Assembly: GCA_039720395.1 (NCBI GenBank)
Contig: CM077820.1
Span: 16,577,161 to 16,641,160, forward strand
Reading direction: 5' to 3'
DNA from: Liquidambar formosana
Lineage: Eukaryota; Streptophyta; Magnoliopsida; Saxifragales; Altingiaceae
DNA: 64,000 nt
Shown: positions 11,620-22,935 of the stretch, in pieces
Numbering within the stretch: position 1 is the stretch's first letter
Layout of the letters: every line of letters begins with the position of its first letter
The notes under the pieces: model-generated
Database searches by the model: none
What the model was told of the DNA's origin: nothing
What the model saw: only the letters and a program-made list of their open reading frames with translations
Program-made: the position numbers and the translations under genes

Positions 11620-13745
11620 CTCTCTTAATGTCTTTAAACAAGGGAGGGGAGAAGAGGGTTTGGAGGGAGTGAAATTCGTCATAATTCAGCAGCAGATTTT
11701 CTGAAAACCAGCAGTCGTATTTTAATCATAACTTTTTCATCCGAAGTCAGAATTTGATGAAATTGGTCTTGTTAGAAAGATAATTCAATTATCTACAACT
11801 TTGTATTTCACAAGCTTTGTCCAAATCCAACGTTTTCATACCCAAAAACGCGATTGAAGTTGCTGCTGCTGCAAAGTGACGAAAATCACTTTTCTTTTCT
11901 CTTGTTCTCTTTTTGTTTTCTATTTCTTTTCAAAGTTGAGTGAGTTTTGATCTCTTTGCTGTGATACCACTTTGACAAAGAGGAGGATTCGTGTTGGTTT
12001 GATTCACTCTAAAGACCTGAGGAGCCACGAACAATTACAAACACAAGGGGAGCCACTTTATGCATTAATACTTGAGTGTTTGAGAGAGAATAAGAGAGAG
12101 AGACTTGAAGGAGAGCTGGAGTTCTTGCTGTAGCCTTGGAGAACATTGATTCAAGTCATCCATAAGAGCAAGAGGGAGTTCATACAGCAGCAAGGAAGGC
12201 CCTTCCTAAGGTATTCTCCTTCTCTATTCAAGCTTAAACTAGGTTTTCATATGGGTTAGGCTTATTGCATGTTAAAGGTAACTTTTTTATCATGTATTAA
12301 CACTCTAGCTAGTTAATATACATGGAATATCTATTTTTTATCTACTGTTTAGCATGCTTTAGGGCTGTCCTTTAGGTTTTTAATGCATAGTTATGATTCT
12401 TGTGCTCCTGTTTGTCCTTGTGTTAGGATTAGTGTCATTGCATGTTAGAGTTAGGATTTTCATCATGTTATATTGCTTTAGTTAGTTAATATGCATGATT
12501 TAATTTCTGTTTAGTTTGGTTTTAGCATGATTAAAGTATGTTTTGTATGTTTTTAAGCATATTTGTGAGTTTAGGGTTTTAGAGTCATTGTTTCGTGTTT
12601 GTTTTCATATAGCATGATAAAGTAGACTTTTTTATTGGTTTTTCTTCGTGTTTGCTGTATATGTTTTTCATATGGAGTAAACATGATGTTTTTGCATGCA
12701 TGTTAGTATGTTTTAGGGTTTTTATGCATGATATGGTTCTAGGAATATGTTAGGACTTATTATTGTTCGCTGTTTTTGCTATTGGCATGCTTAGTGGATG
12801 ATTTTAGGTCATAATACTATTCTGTCCAGATTTGCATGTTAGTGTTTTTGCATGGTTTTGAGCACTTGTAAGGTGCAAATAGGTGTGGTATTTGTCCCAT
12901 GGCAAATAGGGCTGCTTATGTCTGAAATGGCTAAATGCTTGGAGCTAATTGCGCTCAGGTAAGTGGGTGTGAAGGTGCCCCAATTCACCTCTCTTCCTTA
13001 TCCTTTCTCTTCTCCCTATTTAGGGTTAATTTTTAATACAAGCCTATGGTTTAATTAGAGGTTTCCTTCACAAATAAAATTCTGGTTTTTATTAAAGTTT
13101 CCATTTTGTGGATTTCTTTCCTAAAATCAAACTTTCTATCATATTCAACTCTTTTGATCAAATAAGGAAACCTAGGGTTTTAACCATAGGTTTGTATTAG
13201 GATTTAACCCTAGTTCTAATCGAACTACGTGGACTTTGATCCATGTATTTCGTTGCATGGTACGTAGGCGCTCTTCGTGAGGCTCAAGTCCGTTCTAGGA
13301 TCCAAGCATCCTAGGTTTATTTTTGTTTTGTTTTCTTTTTCTTTATTTTCTGTTTTGTTTGCTTATTATGCATGGATGGATGAATGAAATATATGATATG
13401 CATGCAATTCTTGTGATGATATACTTGCTGATTTTTGTATGGAAAGATCTTGATTTAGCCCAAATGAACTGAGAGACCGAAAGGGTGACATGGGTGCCTA
13501 TAGGCTTTGCCTAGAACCTTCCCATGTCATAACTTAGCCTCCGAATCCCCGATTTCTTTGGTTTTCAAAAGATTGGTTTTTGCCTTTCCTTTTTTATGGA
13601 GTCATTCAAATTGTTTTCCTAAAACAACCTGATTTTTAGGGTTTTCCTTGTTTCCTTTAAAAAATAAGGTGGCGACTCCTTTCCTTTTTCTTTTTCAAAT
13701 CCATTTTCTTTCAATCCCTTGTGGGCCCAATTTCCGGGGTTCACA

Positions 13746-14050
13746 ATTGGAATATACACATTGTATAATATGTTGTCCAACGAATTGAGGATATAATTCT
13801 TGCACAAGAAATTAGAATGTTTCCATGCCTCCGCCACCGTGATAGTAATCCTATCAGTCTCACCAACTTTGAGAGTAGGAGCAATTTCATACAGAAACTT
13901 AGCCAAATTCAATGTAGCAAGATAAAACAGCATTTTCTGTTGCCATCTTTTAAAATCAGAACCATTGAATTTCTCTGGTTTCTCTCCATGTGCAGGAGCA
14001 GGGGCCACTGCCGCAACAGGCGGCACAACATTGGTACCCTCACTTGCCAT
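13746..14050 (-). pseudogene. Copia gag N-terminal fragment, cut by the Gypsy element
   Basis: The minus-strand frame starts at the ATG 14050-14048 and encodes about 101 residues of a Copia Gag: an alanine/proline-rich start followed by KPEKFNGSDFKRWQQKMLF and the LAKFL and AWKHSNFLCKNYI blocks typical of the DUF4219/UBN2 Gag family. It ends abruptly at 13746, where the Gypsy LTR begins. The open frame continues into LTR sequence, but those residues are not Gag. This places the Gypsy insertion inside an older Copia element of a different lineage from the Angela-like one. Confidence 0.8.
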
Positions 14051-15146
14051 TTCTGTAAATAGAAATGCAACCCAGAATGAATATAATATATAACACAGAA
14101 TTTATAATATAGAATATATAATACAGAATATATTCTGTGTTACACAGAATTATAAAACAATATATAAACTGATAAATACAAACTATAATGAACAGAATTT
14201 ACAAAGTAAATAGAAACGGAAATCTGTCTTAAGACTGTTTGAAGATATGTATTACTTTTGTAATTTTGTCAAAATAGTATGCATATAAAACATAAATAAA
14301 ATTAAATAAATTCTAGAATTCACAAACTTACAGAATACAGAAGATAATAAAAATAGAATCGGATTGATCAAGGCTAGGGTTTTACGTTATGTCCTTAAGA
14401 CAGATTTTGCCCCTTACTTGGTGCTTTGAGTCTCTTAGACGTCTGCCTTCCAGGATACAATGATCTGCCATACAGAAGAAGCATTACAATATGTGTGTCT
14501 AGCGAATCCACTGTGTCCTTACTCTCTCTCTTAAACAATACGAAAATTAAACTCTTGATTAACCTCTATTTGACTGCGAAAATGCAATTTAAATAAACAA
14601 CCCAGAAGTGACTCTTTAGAACAGTTTAAAAGGCACATTGATCAAGTGTGTCTTTTGTTCATGACTTTTCTGGGTTAACAAACAGACATGACTTAACGGT
14701 AATTAAATTAATTTGCAAAAATAAATTTTGCTTAAAAAATAACACACATGGGTCAGTCTTTTTGACTGCACTCGACCCAACCCGGCCTGGCTCGGTTCAG
14801 TGCGGTGTCGGCAAGCGCTTGCGCGTGTGTTTTTGGGTTCAAACCGAATGTTGGCTAAGTCCTCCATCCTCACAAAACTTGGGTGCCCTTTGGGCCCAAA
14901 CCATAGGTCCAAAGTATGTGTATATGAATTTACTCAGGAATTCATAGTTTTCCAATGTGGGACAAGCCTTATTACCATTCGTCAACCAACTATTCAAGGA
15001 TGACTTTATAGAACAATTTTTCATTCAACCATTAATGATTTTGGCCAATTAATTATACGAACTAAATCTCCACATGAAAATTGACTAATTCCAATATGGA
15101 CCCATCTCAAATTACACATGGGACCCACATTATTAAATGGCCAACA
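14051..15146 (-). mobile_element. Leader and probable 5' LTR of the older Copia element
   Basis: Sequence upstream of the Gag relic. 14060-14400 is AT-rich, with repeated ATATAATACAGAATATAT-like runs. Further right, the minus strand reads like a Copia U3: it starts TGTTGGCCATTTAATAATG at 15146 and has the TCCCACATTGG motif near 14950-14965. No clear primer binding site was seen and the inner LTR end is not resolved, so only the outer end at 15146 is suggested. Small open frames around 14650-15020 are not credible genes. Confidence 0.45.
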
Positions 15147-15159
15147 TCTCTAACACCTC

Positions 15160-15329
15160 TAGCTATCAGTTTGTCACTTCCTCCTCCATGTATAGAAAAT
15201 GCAAGAACCCAACAATGCTACCACTGGAAACGCTAGCTGATACACTTGTGCCGATTGCAAGCCATGATACTTTCCCTCCTTCCACTCCTTTCTCAAAGCA
15301 AATCATTCTATTTTATTTAATTATCCAAT
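15160..15329 (-). pseudogene. Relic of a receptor-kinase transmembrane exon
   Basis: The minus strand is closely similar to exon 2 of the receptor-kinase gene at 41064-41197. It gives the juxtamembrane and membrane start WLAIGTSVSAS and then goes out of frame where the other copy continues into the hydrophobic helix. The similarity continues into intron sequence beyond an inserted element (16404-16560 here, 41215-41310 there). No kinase or ectodomain exon is seen nearby, so this is a small detached fragment of a cysteine-rich receptor-like kinase locus. Confidence 0.65.
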
Positions 15330-16403
15330 GGGGCATTTGGGCTCAAGTCCTAATTTGAAGAGTTGTGCATGCTTAAGTACCATTAAGAAAACACTTCAAG
15401 TCATAAGTCCTTTTAAACATAGCAGGACAAAAATGGCCTTACCATATAAGTAGAGATCATTCAAAAGGCAATATTGAGGATTCTCCATAATCCATGATCA
15501 ACCAAATCCCTTGTGATTCCTGAATCATGTTCTCACATAATTTATGATTCCGTAATTGTTATTATGTTTACTAACATTTTCCCATATTCATCATGACTAA
15601 GGTTTTCCGACGCAACAATCACCCATATTCTACTCCATATTTTTTATTTTCGAATCATGGTCCAATTGTTTGGGATGTTGCACAAATTGTTACATTCAAA
15701 CACTAGCATGTGTTTTGGAATCATTGTCCAATTGTTTGGGATATAACCATGTACGCACAAATAGTTGCATTCAAACACTAGCATGTTCCATTAAATACTA
15801 TTTACAATATGTTTCTAACCAACTAATAGCAATAGTTACATGGCATATATAGGCTTTTGTCGTGTAAATAGCTGTGTAACTATTTACACATGTAACTATT
15901 TCAATTATAAATTATGATCCACGTTATCAAGTGGTAAACGAATGACCTATAAACATTTTTAATCTCATGTAAATGACTTAAGGAATGTTTGCATATCATG
16001 AATCCATCATTTTTGGGGTTTTGGAATCGTGATCATTAGACATAAATTTCTTGCTTGCCTACCATACCAGGCAAGAAGGCAAGGATGGAGATAATTTTCA
16101 TCCTTAAATCAAGGAGCAAATGAAACTAATACCATACGGGTGATACTAACATACTATACGGGTGATTGCCGCTTAAATCAAAGAGCAACATCACAAAATA
16201 ACCCTAGCAGAATATTAGAAATTAACATGTGGTTATTTACCATACCAAGGGAGATGGTAAGGATGGTATTAAAAACATATTCAAACCAACATGTACTAAA
16301 ACAATAACGTTTCATGACATTATTGGACTTGGGGCTTTATAAGAGTTTTGAGAAAACTTACGCCTTCACAAAATGTGGAATATGGACTTCCCACTAATTT
16401 TCC
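15330..16403. mobile_element. Non-autonomous DNA transposon, probably MULE-type
   Basis: A 1074-bp insert flanked by the perfect 9-bp repeat TTATCCAAT (15321-15329 and 16404-16412). The paralogous receptor-kinase intron near 41215-41225 has the empty site with one copy (TTATCAAAT), so the boundaries are well supported. A 9-bp target duplication fits Mutator-like elements, but the terminal inverted repeats are weak. No transposase is encoded. Part of the left end (AGTCCT..GGACAAAAATG) resembles sequence at 32860-33060, suggesting a family member there. The rest of the interval has no gene. Confidence 0.6.
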
Positions 16404-16655
16404 CTTATCCAATTAATGTCCACAGGAACTATATCTAGCTACTTTTCTCTCAAAAATTAATTATAATTGTAATAATGGTAAATAATAGTTAGAAACTTAG
16501 AATACACTTTTTAACTAAATTTTGTATCTTTTGGTCATTATTATTCACCATTAAGGAAACTAAAATTTATGGTAAATAATAGTAATAAACCACATTTCAA
16601 AACCACCTTTTAACTAATGGCTTGGGATACTCCTCGTTTAGTTAAAAGTCAACCC
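16404..16655. other. Receptor-kinase intron relic joined to an F-box fragment
   Basis: 16404-16560 matches the intron next to the transmembrane exon at 41215-41350 (shared AATAATGGTAAATAATAG). After that the sequence changes and F-box similarity begins near 16656. The join is a chimeric junction between two unrelated gene families. Confidence 0.5.
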
Positions 16656-17232
16656 CAGGAATTTTCTCATCTTCCTGATCTGCTTCCCAAAATCTTTGTG
16701 TTTGGAAGGGATTTTGTTATGGGTTTCAATTTAGCTTTTGATCTGTCGAAATCTCCTCAATACAAAGTTGTCTTTGTTCAAACTCGTGATTCATCATACA
16801 GTCGTTCCTGGATTGACATCTATTCGTCTTAAGACGGGTTCTTGGCGGGTCTCTGCCAATCCTTCCATTGAACAAGTTATTCTTAGAATCAATCATATTA
16901 GATTCAGTGATGGGGTTTTTTTGGAATGGTTCCATTCATTGGATAGGCCCTTTTGTGAGGACTTACTTGCGTTTCGACGTGGAACAAGCTGAGCAGCTTC
17001 AAGAAATTCCGGTGCCCCCAATTGCTGATGGGTCGAAGGATAAATGGAGGGTCATACATGGTGCCGCACATTCTTGATAAGCTCATACGTTACAATCTCA
17101 AGGACAAGACTTGCAAGAAACTTTATGATTTGGCTCCTATTCATGTTGATAGAAATAGCCTTTTGTTTACGGAAACTTTAAATTTCGAATGGTTTAAGGC
17201 TTATCAATATATTAAGTCTTTCTTGTGTTTGA
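16656..17232 (+). pseudogene. F-box protein relic, 5'-truncated
   Basis: Similarity to the F-box copy at 34135-35365 begins inside the F-box-associated domain (FSHLPDLLP.., MGFNLAFDLSKSPQYKVV) and runs to the conserved C-terminus and stop at 17230-17232. The F-box motif itself is missing. The frame is broken after IDIYSS (stop near 16830) and again further on. About 250 bp is deleted relative to the better copy between GAGGGTCA and the CATGGTGC block near 17050-17060. It cannot encode a functional SCF substrate receptor. Confidence 0.8.
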
Positions 17233-17535
17233 AGCAAATTTTTGTTGTAACAATGATGTAGAGCGTGCAATATGTGCTAACTTTGCCGACGATGAGATCA
17301 CTGGGCATCTGGTTAAGCCTCTTCTGCTTTGAATGTACAATTAGCTTCAATCTATAAGAGTTCTCGATCATTTCATATTCTCATCTAGAAATTAAAGGCT
17401 GTATAGAATTTTTTAATCTTTTAAATGGATGTGATTTTTCTAAATTCTCTACTATACAGTCATTTCTTGTTGTACGGTATGGAGAAGTAGCTCTCATTAT
17501 ATGGAAGATGTGAGTAATGTCCCCACTTTTGAAGA
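17233..17535 (+). other. Conserved F-box 3' flank
   Basis: No gene. The sequence is shared with the DNA downstream of the other F-box copies (GGCGATGAGATC..CTGGGCAYCTGG, then GGATGTACAATTAGC). This shows that the duplicated unit included several hundred bases of 3' flank. Confidence 0.6.
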
Positions 17536-17544
17536 ACAAAATCC

Positions 17545-18461
17545 GGGTTCGGATTCTCTCCAGTTTCCTCCTCTCCATTTCCCTCTGGTATGCGCCTTAC
17601 AATACGCCACATTGTTTAAAGCGGATCCAACGGCTTGTAATGAGAATGTCATCCTCTCCACTATATGTGCTCTGTTATCTTCTCAAAAGGGCAACGACTA
17701 CTATGAAAGGGTAATATACTCTTCGGCGGCAATCAAACTCCATGGATGGGGACCAAAGGCAAAGGCGCATTTGTGAATTGCCATGACATTTTTTCTTTCT
17801 CCTTGTCAATCAAACATCATATTTTATACTTATTTTTCAGGGATTTTTTAAAAGTTGGATTTAGAAAGTCATGGTGACTCCTTTAAGATTCACCCTCTGG
17901 AATCAAATAGGACAAAATCTGTGTCAAATATTTTTCTTTCTTTTGAAAAATTCTGACAATTTGGTGGTGGTAATACACAATAGATCCCACCCCAATCTCC
18001 TGTTTCTCCTTCTGCTAATCACTGAAGCAAATCATGTGCCAACGAAATCAATCGTTTGGTTACAAATTGCATTTATAATCCAAATCCCATTGGCAAAGGA
18101 ATTGAAACAATGCTCTGAGAAGATCATTAGCAGAGGTTATTAGGGCACAGAATCCATGGAGATACAAAGATTAGGAGTTTAAAAACATGGGTTATGCCCA
18201 AATTTTGAATTTGTAAGATGACTATCGCATCCAATCCAATAAATCAATTCCATTCTGAGATGGTCAATCAGAGACTGTACATCTTGGGGCTTCGCCGCCT
18301 CGGTTGAGCCGTCATTGTCTGAGATGTAAATGGGTGTCTATTAGTGGAACAAATGATGTGGCTAATTGGAAGCCATTGGATTTGCTGAAGATGAGGTTTC
18401 GCAATGTGATCCATAAACTGGAGGGAAATGGAGAGGAGCAAACTGGAGAGGATCAGAACCC
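17545..18461. mobile_element. Non-autonomous MULE with about 45-bp terminal inverted repeats
   Basis: The left end GGGTTCGGATTCTCTCCAG and the reverse complement of the right end, GGGTTCTGATCCTCTCCAG, continue as matching inverted repeats for about 45 bp. The flanks are 9-bp direct repeats ACAAAATCC (17536-17544) and AGAAAATCC (18462-18470), with one mismatch. Other F-box copies have the empty site (for example near 35682-35691, where ACAAAATCC runs straight on into TCGTTAGAAG). The 917-bp interior has no transposase; the open frames at 17501-17776 and 17871-18143 show no known domain. Confidence 0.8.
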
Positions 18462-18470
18462 AGAAAATCC

Positions 18471-19186
18471 TCATTAAAAGTCTTTGTTTTAGGCTTGAAG
18501 TTGAAGGAATAGGCTATGGGTGCCTATACAAGAAATGCACGAAGCTATATTTCCAATTCGAAGAAGGTAAAAATAGTTATCGAATCAATCATAGAAGTTT
18601 GATTAAATTTTATGGGATGAGGTTTTCAGCTTTAATGCTTAATTTTAACAATTAGATAGTTATTTAAACTTTCACAACTGTACACTCCAGGGTTCAAGGC
18701 CCTGCATTAGAAACCCTCGTCCCCTCCACCCCAAGGAAAGAAGAATGAAAAACATGAAGCGATCCAGGCTACAAGATCTGGAATATACGTAATGATCATC
18801 TATTTGAAGCTCCAGTGGGGTGCCAAACCAAATAGCAGTAGGACAATGCATAAAGAGATGAGAGGCTGTTTCTAGAGATGGACCAAAAAAAAAAAAAAAA
18901 AAAAAAAATCCAGTAACTTCTAAAAAAAACTCTCAATCTTGTCTGGGACCGGGAGGTTATTTGAAGTTTGATTGCTCTAATTGTTATTGCGTTGATTAGA
19001 TGACCAAAGTTGCATGATAGAAGGCAGGCTACACATGCAGTTAATCTTGGCATTTGTTCTAGTGTTGCTGCAAAGCTCCAAGCTATAAGGCAATCGGCCA
19101 ATCGATCATCTTAGCTTAGCATGAATCTCATGATTCTGATTTTCCTCTACTAGAATGACGATGCCACCCTTACTGGAAAAGGACAA
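18471..19186. other. F-box 3' flank followed by a decayed RNase H-like relic
   Basis: 18471-18540 continues the F-box 3' flank. 18540-18720 resembles 55085-55290 (AATTCGAAGAAGG and a SINE-like GGGTTCAAGGC end). A 26-base A run lies near 18884-18909. 18960-19090 resembles 38250-38390, where it looks like a decayed reverse-transcriptase-associated RNase H domain. No usable gene. Confidence 0.4.
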
Positions 19187-19752
19187 CCAAGAAAGTATCA
19201 CTATACAAATTTCAGCTAGAAGTCCTGATTTGGGTGAACTGATCCGAGAATTCCAGGCTGTCGTTGAGTTGGGTGACTTGCATAGGAGTGCGAATCCTCC
19301 TCTGAATGAGCATGAACAAAACTAACAAATCCATCTCCAAATGAATATGATCGACTTGCACTTAGTGAGCCATTTTAAAAACAATTCTAAGAGTAGATAC
19401 TTATGCAATAATATTGCCACCAAGCTATTAAGCAAGACTCGTCTTGGCTTGGAATGAAAGGTAGTTGTTGGAAAATTTAAAATTATCACTTCCCACGTTG
19501 CCCTAATATTGACCGGGTTTCACAGGACTTCATACAACTCTTTAGGCCCTCCACCTAACAACTTAAACTAGTGTTATCAATCCCCAACATTTTGCATGTT
19601 TGGGGAGTAGAAACATGGATGTGCACATTTCAAAGGAGTTCTTAACCACTAGACCACCTAATGCTTATGTGAAAAACTTCACATATTATTTAAAGTGTAA
19701 ATGTATACATTTTATTTTTTGGTATTATTTTAATTATTTATTATTATTTTAA

Positions 19753-20735
19753 GGGTAAATTACATTAAGACCCCCTCTAAAATCTGACAATTACAAATAG
19801 ACCCCCTCACGTTTCTGAAATTACATTGAGACCCCCTCCCTCTAACTTCCGTCCATAATCCGTTAAATCATTTTCAATTTTTTTCAAAATACCCTAATTA
19901 CCCTTATTGGATGACAACTTCCATGTTAAATGCATATAACTCATCAGTTCAACACATTCATTCAGTACATTTGATTGATTTATTTATTTATTGATAAACA
20001 ACTAAAAGATTATATATATATAAAAGAAAAATGCCAAAAAACTTAAATTTTTGTCCAACTGATGTGGTAGCCATCAGATTTGCTCATTAGAAACAATTAT
20101 CTATTTAATTGATGTGTAAAAATAAAAATAAAAATTGATTTGCCAAGTTGCCACCTCATTTGCCACCTCTATACGTGCATCTCCATTGTAATAATTCTTT
20201 TTATTTATTTCTACATATGAGTAATGCTACATAGCCTTTTTTTTTTTTTTTTTTTTTAAATTCAAATCTACTTACTCAAATGAGGTAGCAACTTGGCGAA
20301 TCAATTTTTTTCTTTTTTATTTTGCAGATCAATTAAAAATTTAATTAAATAAATAATTGTTTCTAAACAGCAAATTTGACAGCTGCCACATCAGTTGGAT
20401 AGAAAATTTAAATTGTTTTTAGCATTTTTCTTATATATATATATATTATCTTTTAGTTGTTTATCAATAATAATTAAAAAATTCAAAAGTATTGGATGAA
20501 CTATTGGACTGGTGAGTTATATGCATTTAACATGGAAGTTATCATCCACTAAGGGTAGTTAGGGTATTTTGAAAAAATTTGAATATGATTTAACGGATTA
20601 ATGGACGGAAGTTAGAAGGAGGAGTCTCTTTGTAGTTTATTTTGTAAAGTGAGGGGTGTCAGTGTAATTTTAAAAACGTGAGGGGGTGTATCTATAATAG
20701 TCAGATTTTAGAGGGGGTCTTATTGTAATTTACCC
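19753..20735. mobile_element. Palindromic MULE-type element, copy A
   Basis: A 983-bp element starting GGGTAAATTACATTAAG and ending with its inverse, flanked by the perfect 9-bp target duplication TTATTTTAA (19744-19752 and 20736-20744). Nearly the whole element is an imperfect inverted repeat, with arms of roughly 450-480 bp meeting in an AT-rich centre near 20240. Matching arm blocks include GACCCCCTCTAAAATC, TTAAATGCATATAACTC and AAAACTTAAATTTTTGTCC-like segments. No protein is encoded. A transcript would fold into a long hairpin. Confidence 0.85.
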
Positions 20736-21259
20736 TTATTTTAATTATATGACCAGTCCAACCGGTGACCTGACGGTTGAACCAGTAACCCGATGACCCA
20801 ACCTCTAGACCGGGTCAATGACTGGTCCAAGTTTAATAACTATGACTTAAACTCTTAGATTGAAAACTTAGCACAATATCAAAGCATATTGTTCTTGGGC
20901 CTAATGTTGCAATTTGCTAAGCCAAATAATATTAATCCCACTAGACTATTTTTGGAATAGTGTTGAATTGGATTGATCTACTAAGTAAAAGTTTGACATT
21001 CAAGTTATGCAACACTTTGTTTTAATATATATGTATTTTGGCCAACGGGGATTTTAAAAGCTTCAGCTTAATTAATCTTCTTAATACAGTTTAAGCTATT
21101 GCTCACTCCCATTGCCCATCGATTTGACTAATAAACTCGATTGATGATCAACCTAAGAGAGAATGAGAAGTCAAACCTAAGATCTTTGATTTCTTAAAAG
21201 CAATGCATGCATCCCCTCATACTTCAATTACACATTCTCTATTTGAAGCTAGATACATT

Positions 21260-21281
21260 CCCCCCCCCCCCCCCCCCCCCC
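21260..21281. repeat. Poly-C tract, copy A
   Basis: Twenty-two cytosines followed by GCCGGCGCGG, about 810 bp upstream of the truncated F-box gene at 22091. Length is likely unreliable. Confidence 0.85.
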
Positions 21282-22090
21282 GCCGGCGCGGGCTTCTCTT
21301 TTTTTTCTTTGAGAACCAGATATATTCACTTAGCATTTTTAGCTACTTTGAATTTGCCTTCTATTTAAATTTCCTTGATTATGAATATTCGTTGGAATTA
21401 ATTGTTATCTAAAATTTTCGTAAATTTGAAAATGTAGCAATTTTCTTTTTCTAATCAAAAGTGTTTGAAGAAATGGCTACTTCTTCAAGAAAAATCTTAT
21501 ACTTTTCTTACAATAAATTGAAAAATCTAAAAGAAAATTTTATTATATCTATATATATATATATGGTAAATTACGAGATCAAAAGTTTGGAAAATGAACT
21601 AAAGTGGATTCAATCTTAGAATTTATGCCTTTAGAAGTGGGAGGTTTTAAGTTTGCCCCTATTGGCTTTATCCCAATTGTTAATGCTTAATTGATACGAA
21701 GTGGATAGTTACTTTATTTGTTTACGTATCTAGATATTAGTTGGACGCAATATATAGACTCCAAATACCTTTTGACATGAAAAATAAAAAATCAGAAAAT
21801 TATAAGTTTGCAGTTGCAATGTATTATAAGACAATACTTGTCGAGTATATATGAAAGAACTCTTCTTAACTTCTATTCATTTTCTAGCACTTGTCATAAA
21901 TAATTAAAAAAAATATATGAATTTATATATACAAATAAGTAGATATGTAGTCACCTATACACGTGTGGGGCAAGTATTTCTAACATTATAATTACGTGAT
22001 TTTGGCCCCAAAGGCCAAAACAAGCCTTCTTGCAGTGCTAGCTCCAACCCAATTTCCATAAAGAGAAGCCGAACATTTTCAGCCAATTCA

Positions 22091-22735
22091 ATGTCTCTCC
22101 AAACATCAACTTCCGACTTGATCGCCGCCAACGACGACCTTTTATCGGAAATCCTTCTTCGTCTGCCCATCAAATCCATCCTCCAATTCAAATCCGTATC
22201 GAAGCATTGGCTCTCTCTCATCTCCGATGCCCACTTCTCTCGTCGCCGCCTGAACCTTAACCCTAACCCCGTCGCCGGCCTTTTCTTGAGCCCATGGGGG
22301 ACGGACTACTACGTCGAACGCACATTCGAATTCGTTCCTCTTGGGGACGACGAGTTTGGTCCCTCACGCTTTAGATCTCTCCCTTTCCTCGACGATAAGT
22401 CGGCTATTCCAATTTCGCAGTCTTGCAATGGCTTATTGCTAATTTGTGGCTATCGAGAGGGTAAATTATATGTGTTTAATCCTACCACTATGCAATTCTC
22501 TCATCTTCCCGATCTGCTTCCCGAATTAGATGACTGTGACAGGGCTAGTGTCATGGGTTTCAATTTAGCTTTTGATCCGTCGGAATCTCCTCATTACAAA
22601 GTTGTCTGTGTTCGAACTCGTGATTCATCGTACAGTCGTTACCGGATCGACATCTATTCGTCCGAGACGGGTTCTTGGCGGGTCTCTGCCAATCCTTCCA
22701 TTGAACAAGTTATTCTTAGAATCAATCATTATTAG
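22091..22735 (+). CDS. Truncated F-box protein, copy A
   Basis: An open frame of 214 residues. The F-box lies at about residues 12-55 (DDLLSEILLRLPIKSI, then FKSVSKHWLSLISD). It is followed by the first half of an F-box-associated domain (SGLFL-like start, SCNGLLLI, YVFNPTTMQFSHLPD, MGFNLAFDPSESPHYKVV, IDIYSSETGSWRVS). F-box proteins of this sort (resembling Arabidopsis At5g07610-type proteins) bind SKP1 and select targets for the SCF ubiquitin ligase. The start is the first in-frame ATG and is conserved in the 34135 copy. An extra T at the sequence AATCATTATTAG ends the frame, and about 360 bp of the C-terminal domain is deleted downstream, so the substrate-binding half is lost. It may still bind SKP1, but is probably a pseudogene. 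Confidence 0.7.
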   Translation: MSLQTSTSDLIAANDDLLSEILLRLPIKSILQFKSVSKHWLSLISDAHFSRRRLNLNPNPVAGLFLSPWGTDYYVERTFEFVPLGDDEFGPSRFRSLPFLDDKSAIPISQSCNGLLLICGYREGKLYVFNPTTMQFSHLPDLLPELDDCDRASVMGFNLAFDPSESPHYKVVCVRTRDSSYSRYRIDIYSSETGSWRVSANPSIEQVILRINHY

Positions 22736-22935
22736 ATTCAACGATCGGGTTTTTTGGAATGGTTCCATTCATTGGATAGGCTCTCCACATTCAAGATAAG
22801 CTCATACGTTACAATCTCAAGGACAAGACTTGCAAGAAACTTCATGTTGATAGAAACAGCCTTTTGTATACGGAAACTTTAAATTTCGGATGGCTTCAGG
22901 CTTATCAATATATTGAGAGTCTTTCCCGTGTTTGA
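22736..22935 (+). pseudogene. Out-of-frame C-terminal remnant of F-box copy A
   Basis: Continues the similarity to the 34135 copy: GGGTTTTTTGGAATGG, a deletion after GGATAGGC, then CACATTCAAGATAAGC to the conserved end and TGA at 22933-22935. The deletion removes sequence equivalent to about 34840-35198. Confidence 0.75.

Larger units (their letters stand above)
592..13745 (+). mobile_element. LTR of a Tat/Ogre-like Gypsy retrotransposon, interrupted by a Copia element
   Basis: The LTR begins TGTCACACCCCATTTTTGC at 592, stops at 740, resumes at 10763 and ends GGGGTTCACA at 13745. The two parts total about 3.1 kb once the Copia element and one copy of its target duplication are removed. TG..CA ends, a purine-rich stretch to the left and an abrupt change at 13746 to Copia gag sequence support these limits. 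The internal region lies to the left, so this is the 3' LTR of an element reading on the plus strand. The right 3 kb (10763-13745) contains no gene. It holds a TATA-like box near 11612 and long T-rich runs. The opposite LTR is outside the window. Confidence 0.6.

Noticed and set aside
11433..11672. 79-codon open frame in the Gypsy LTR
   Set aside because: It lies in LTR sequence, overlaps the TATA-like region and has no domain.
17501..18143. Open frames inside the MULE at 17545-18461 as transposase
   Set aside because: They are at most about 90 codons and show no MULE transposase or zinc-finger motif.
21955..22221. 88-codon minus-strand frame over the F-box start (also 27518-27784)
   Set aside because: It is the antisense shadow of the F-box coding region and shows no domain.
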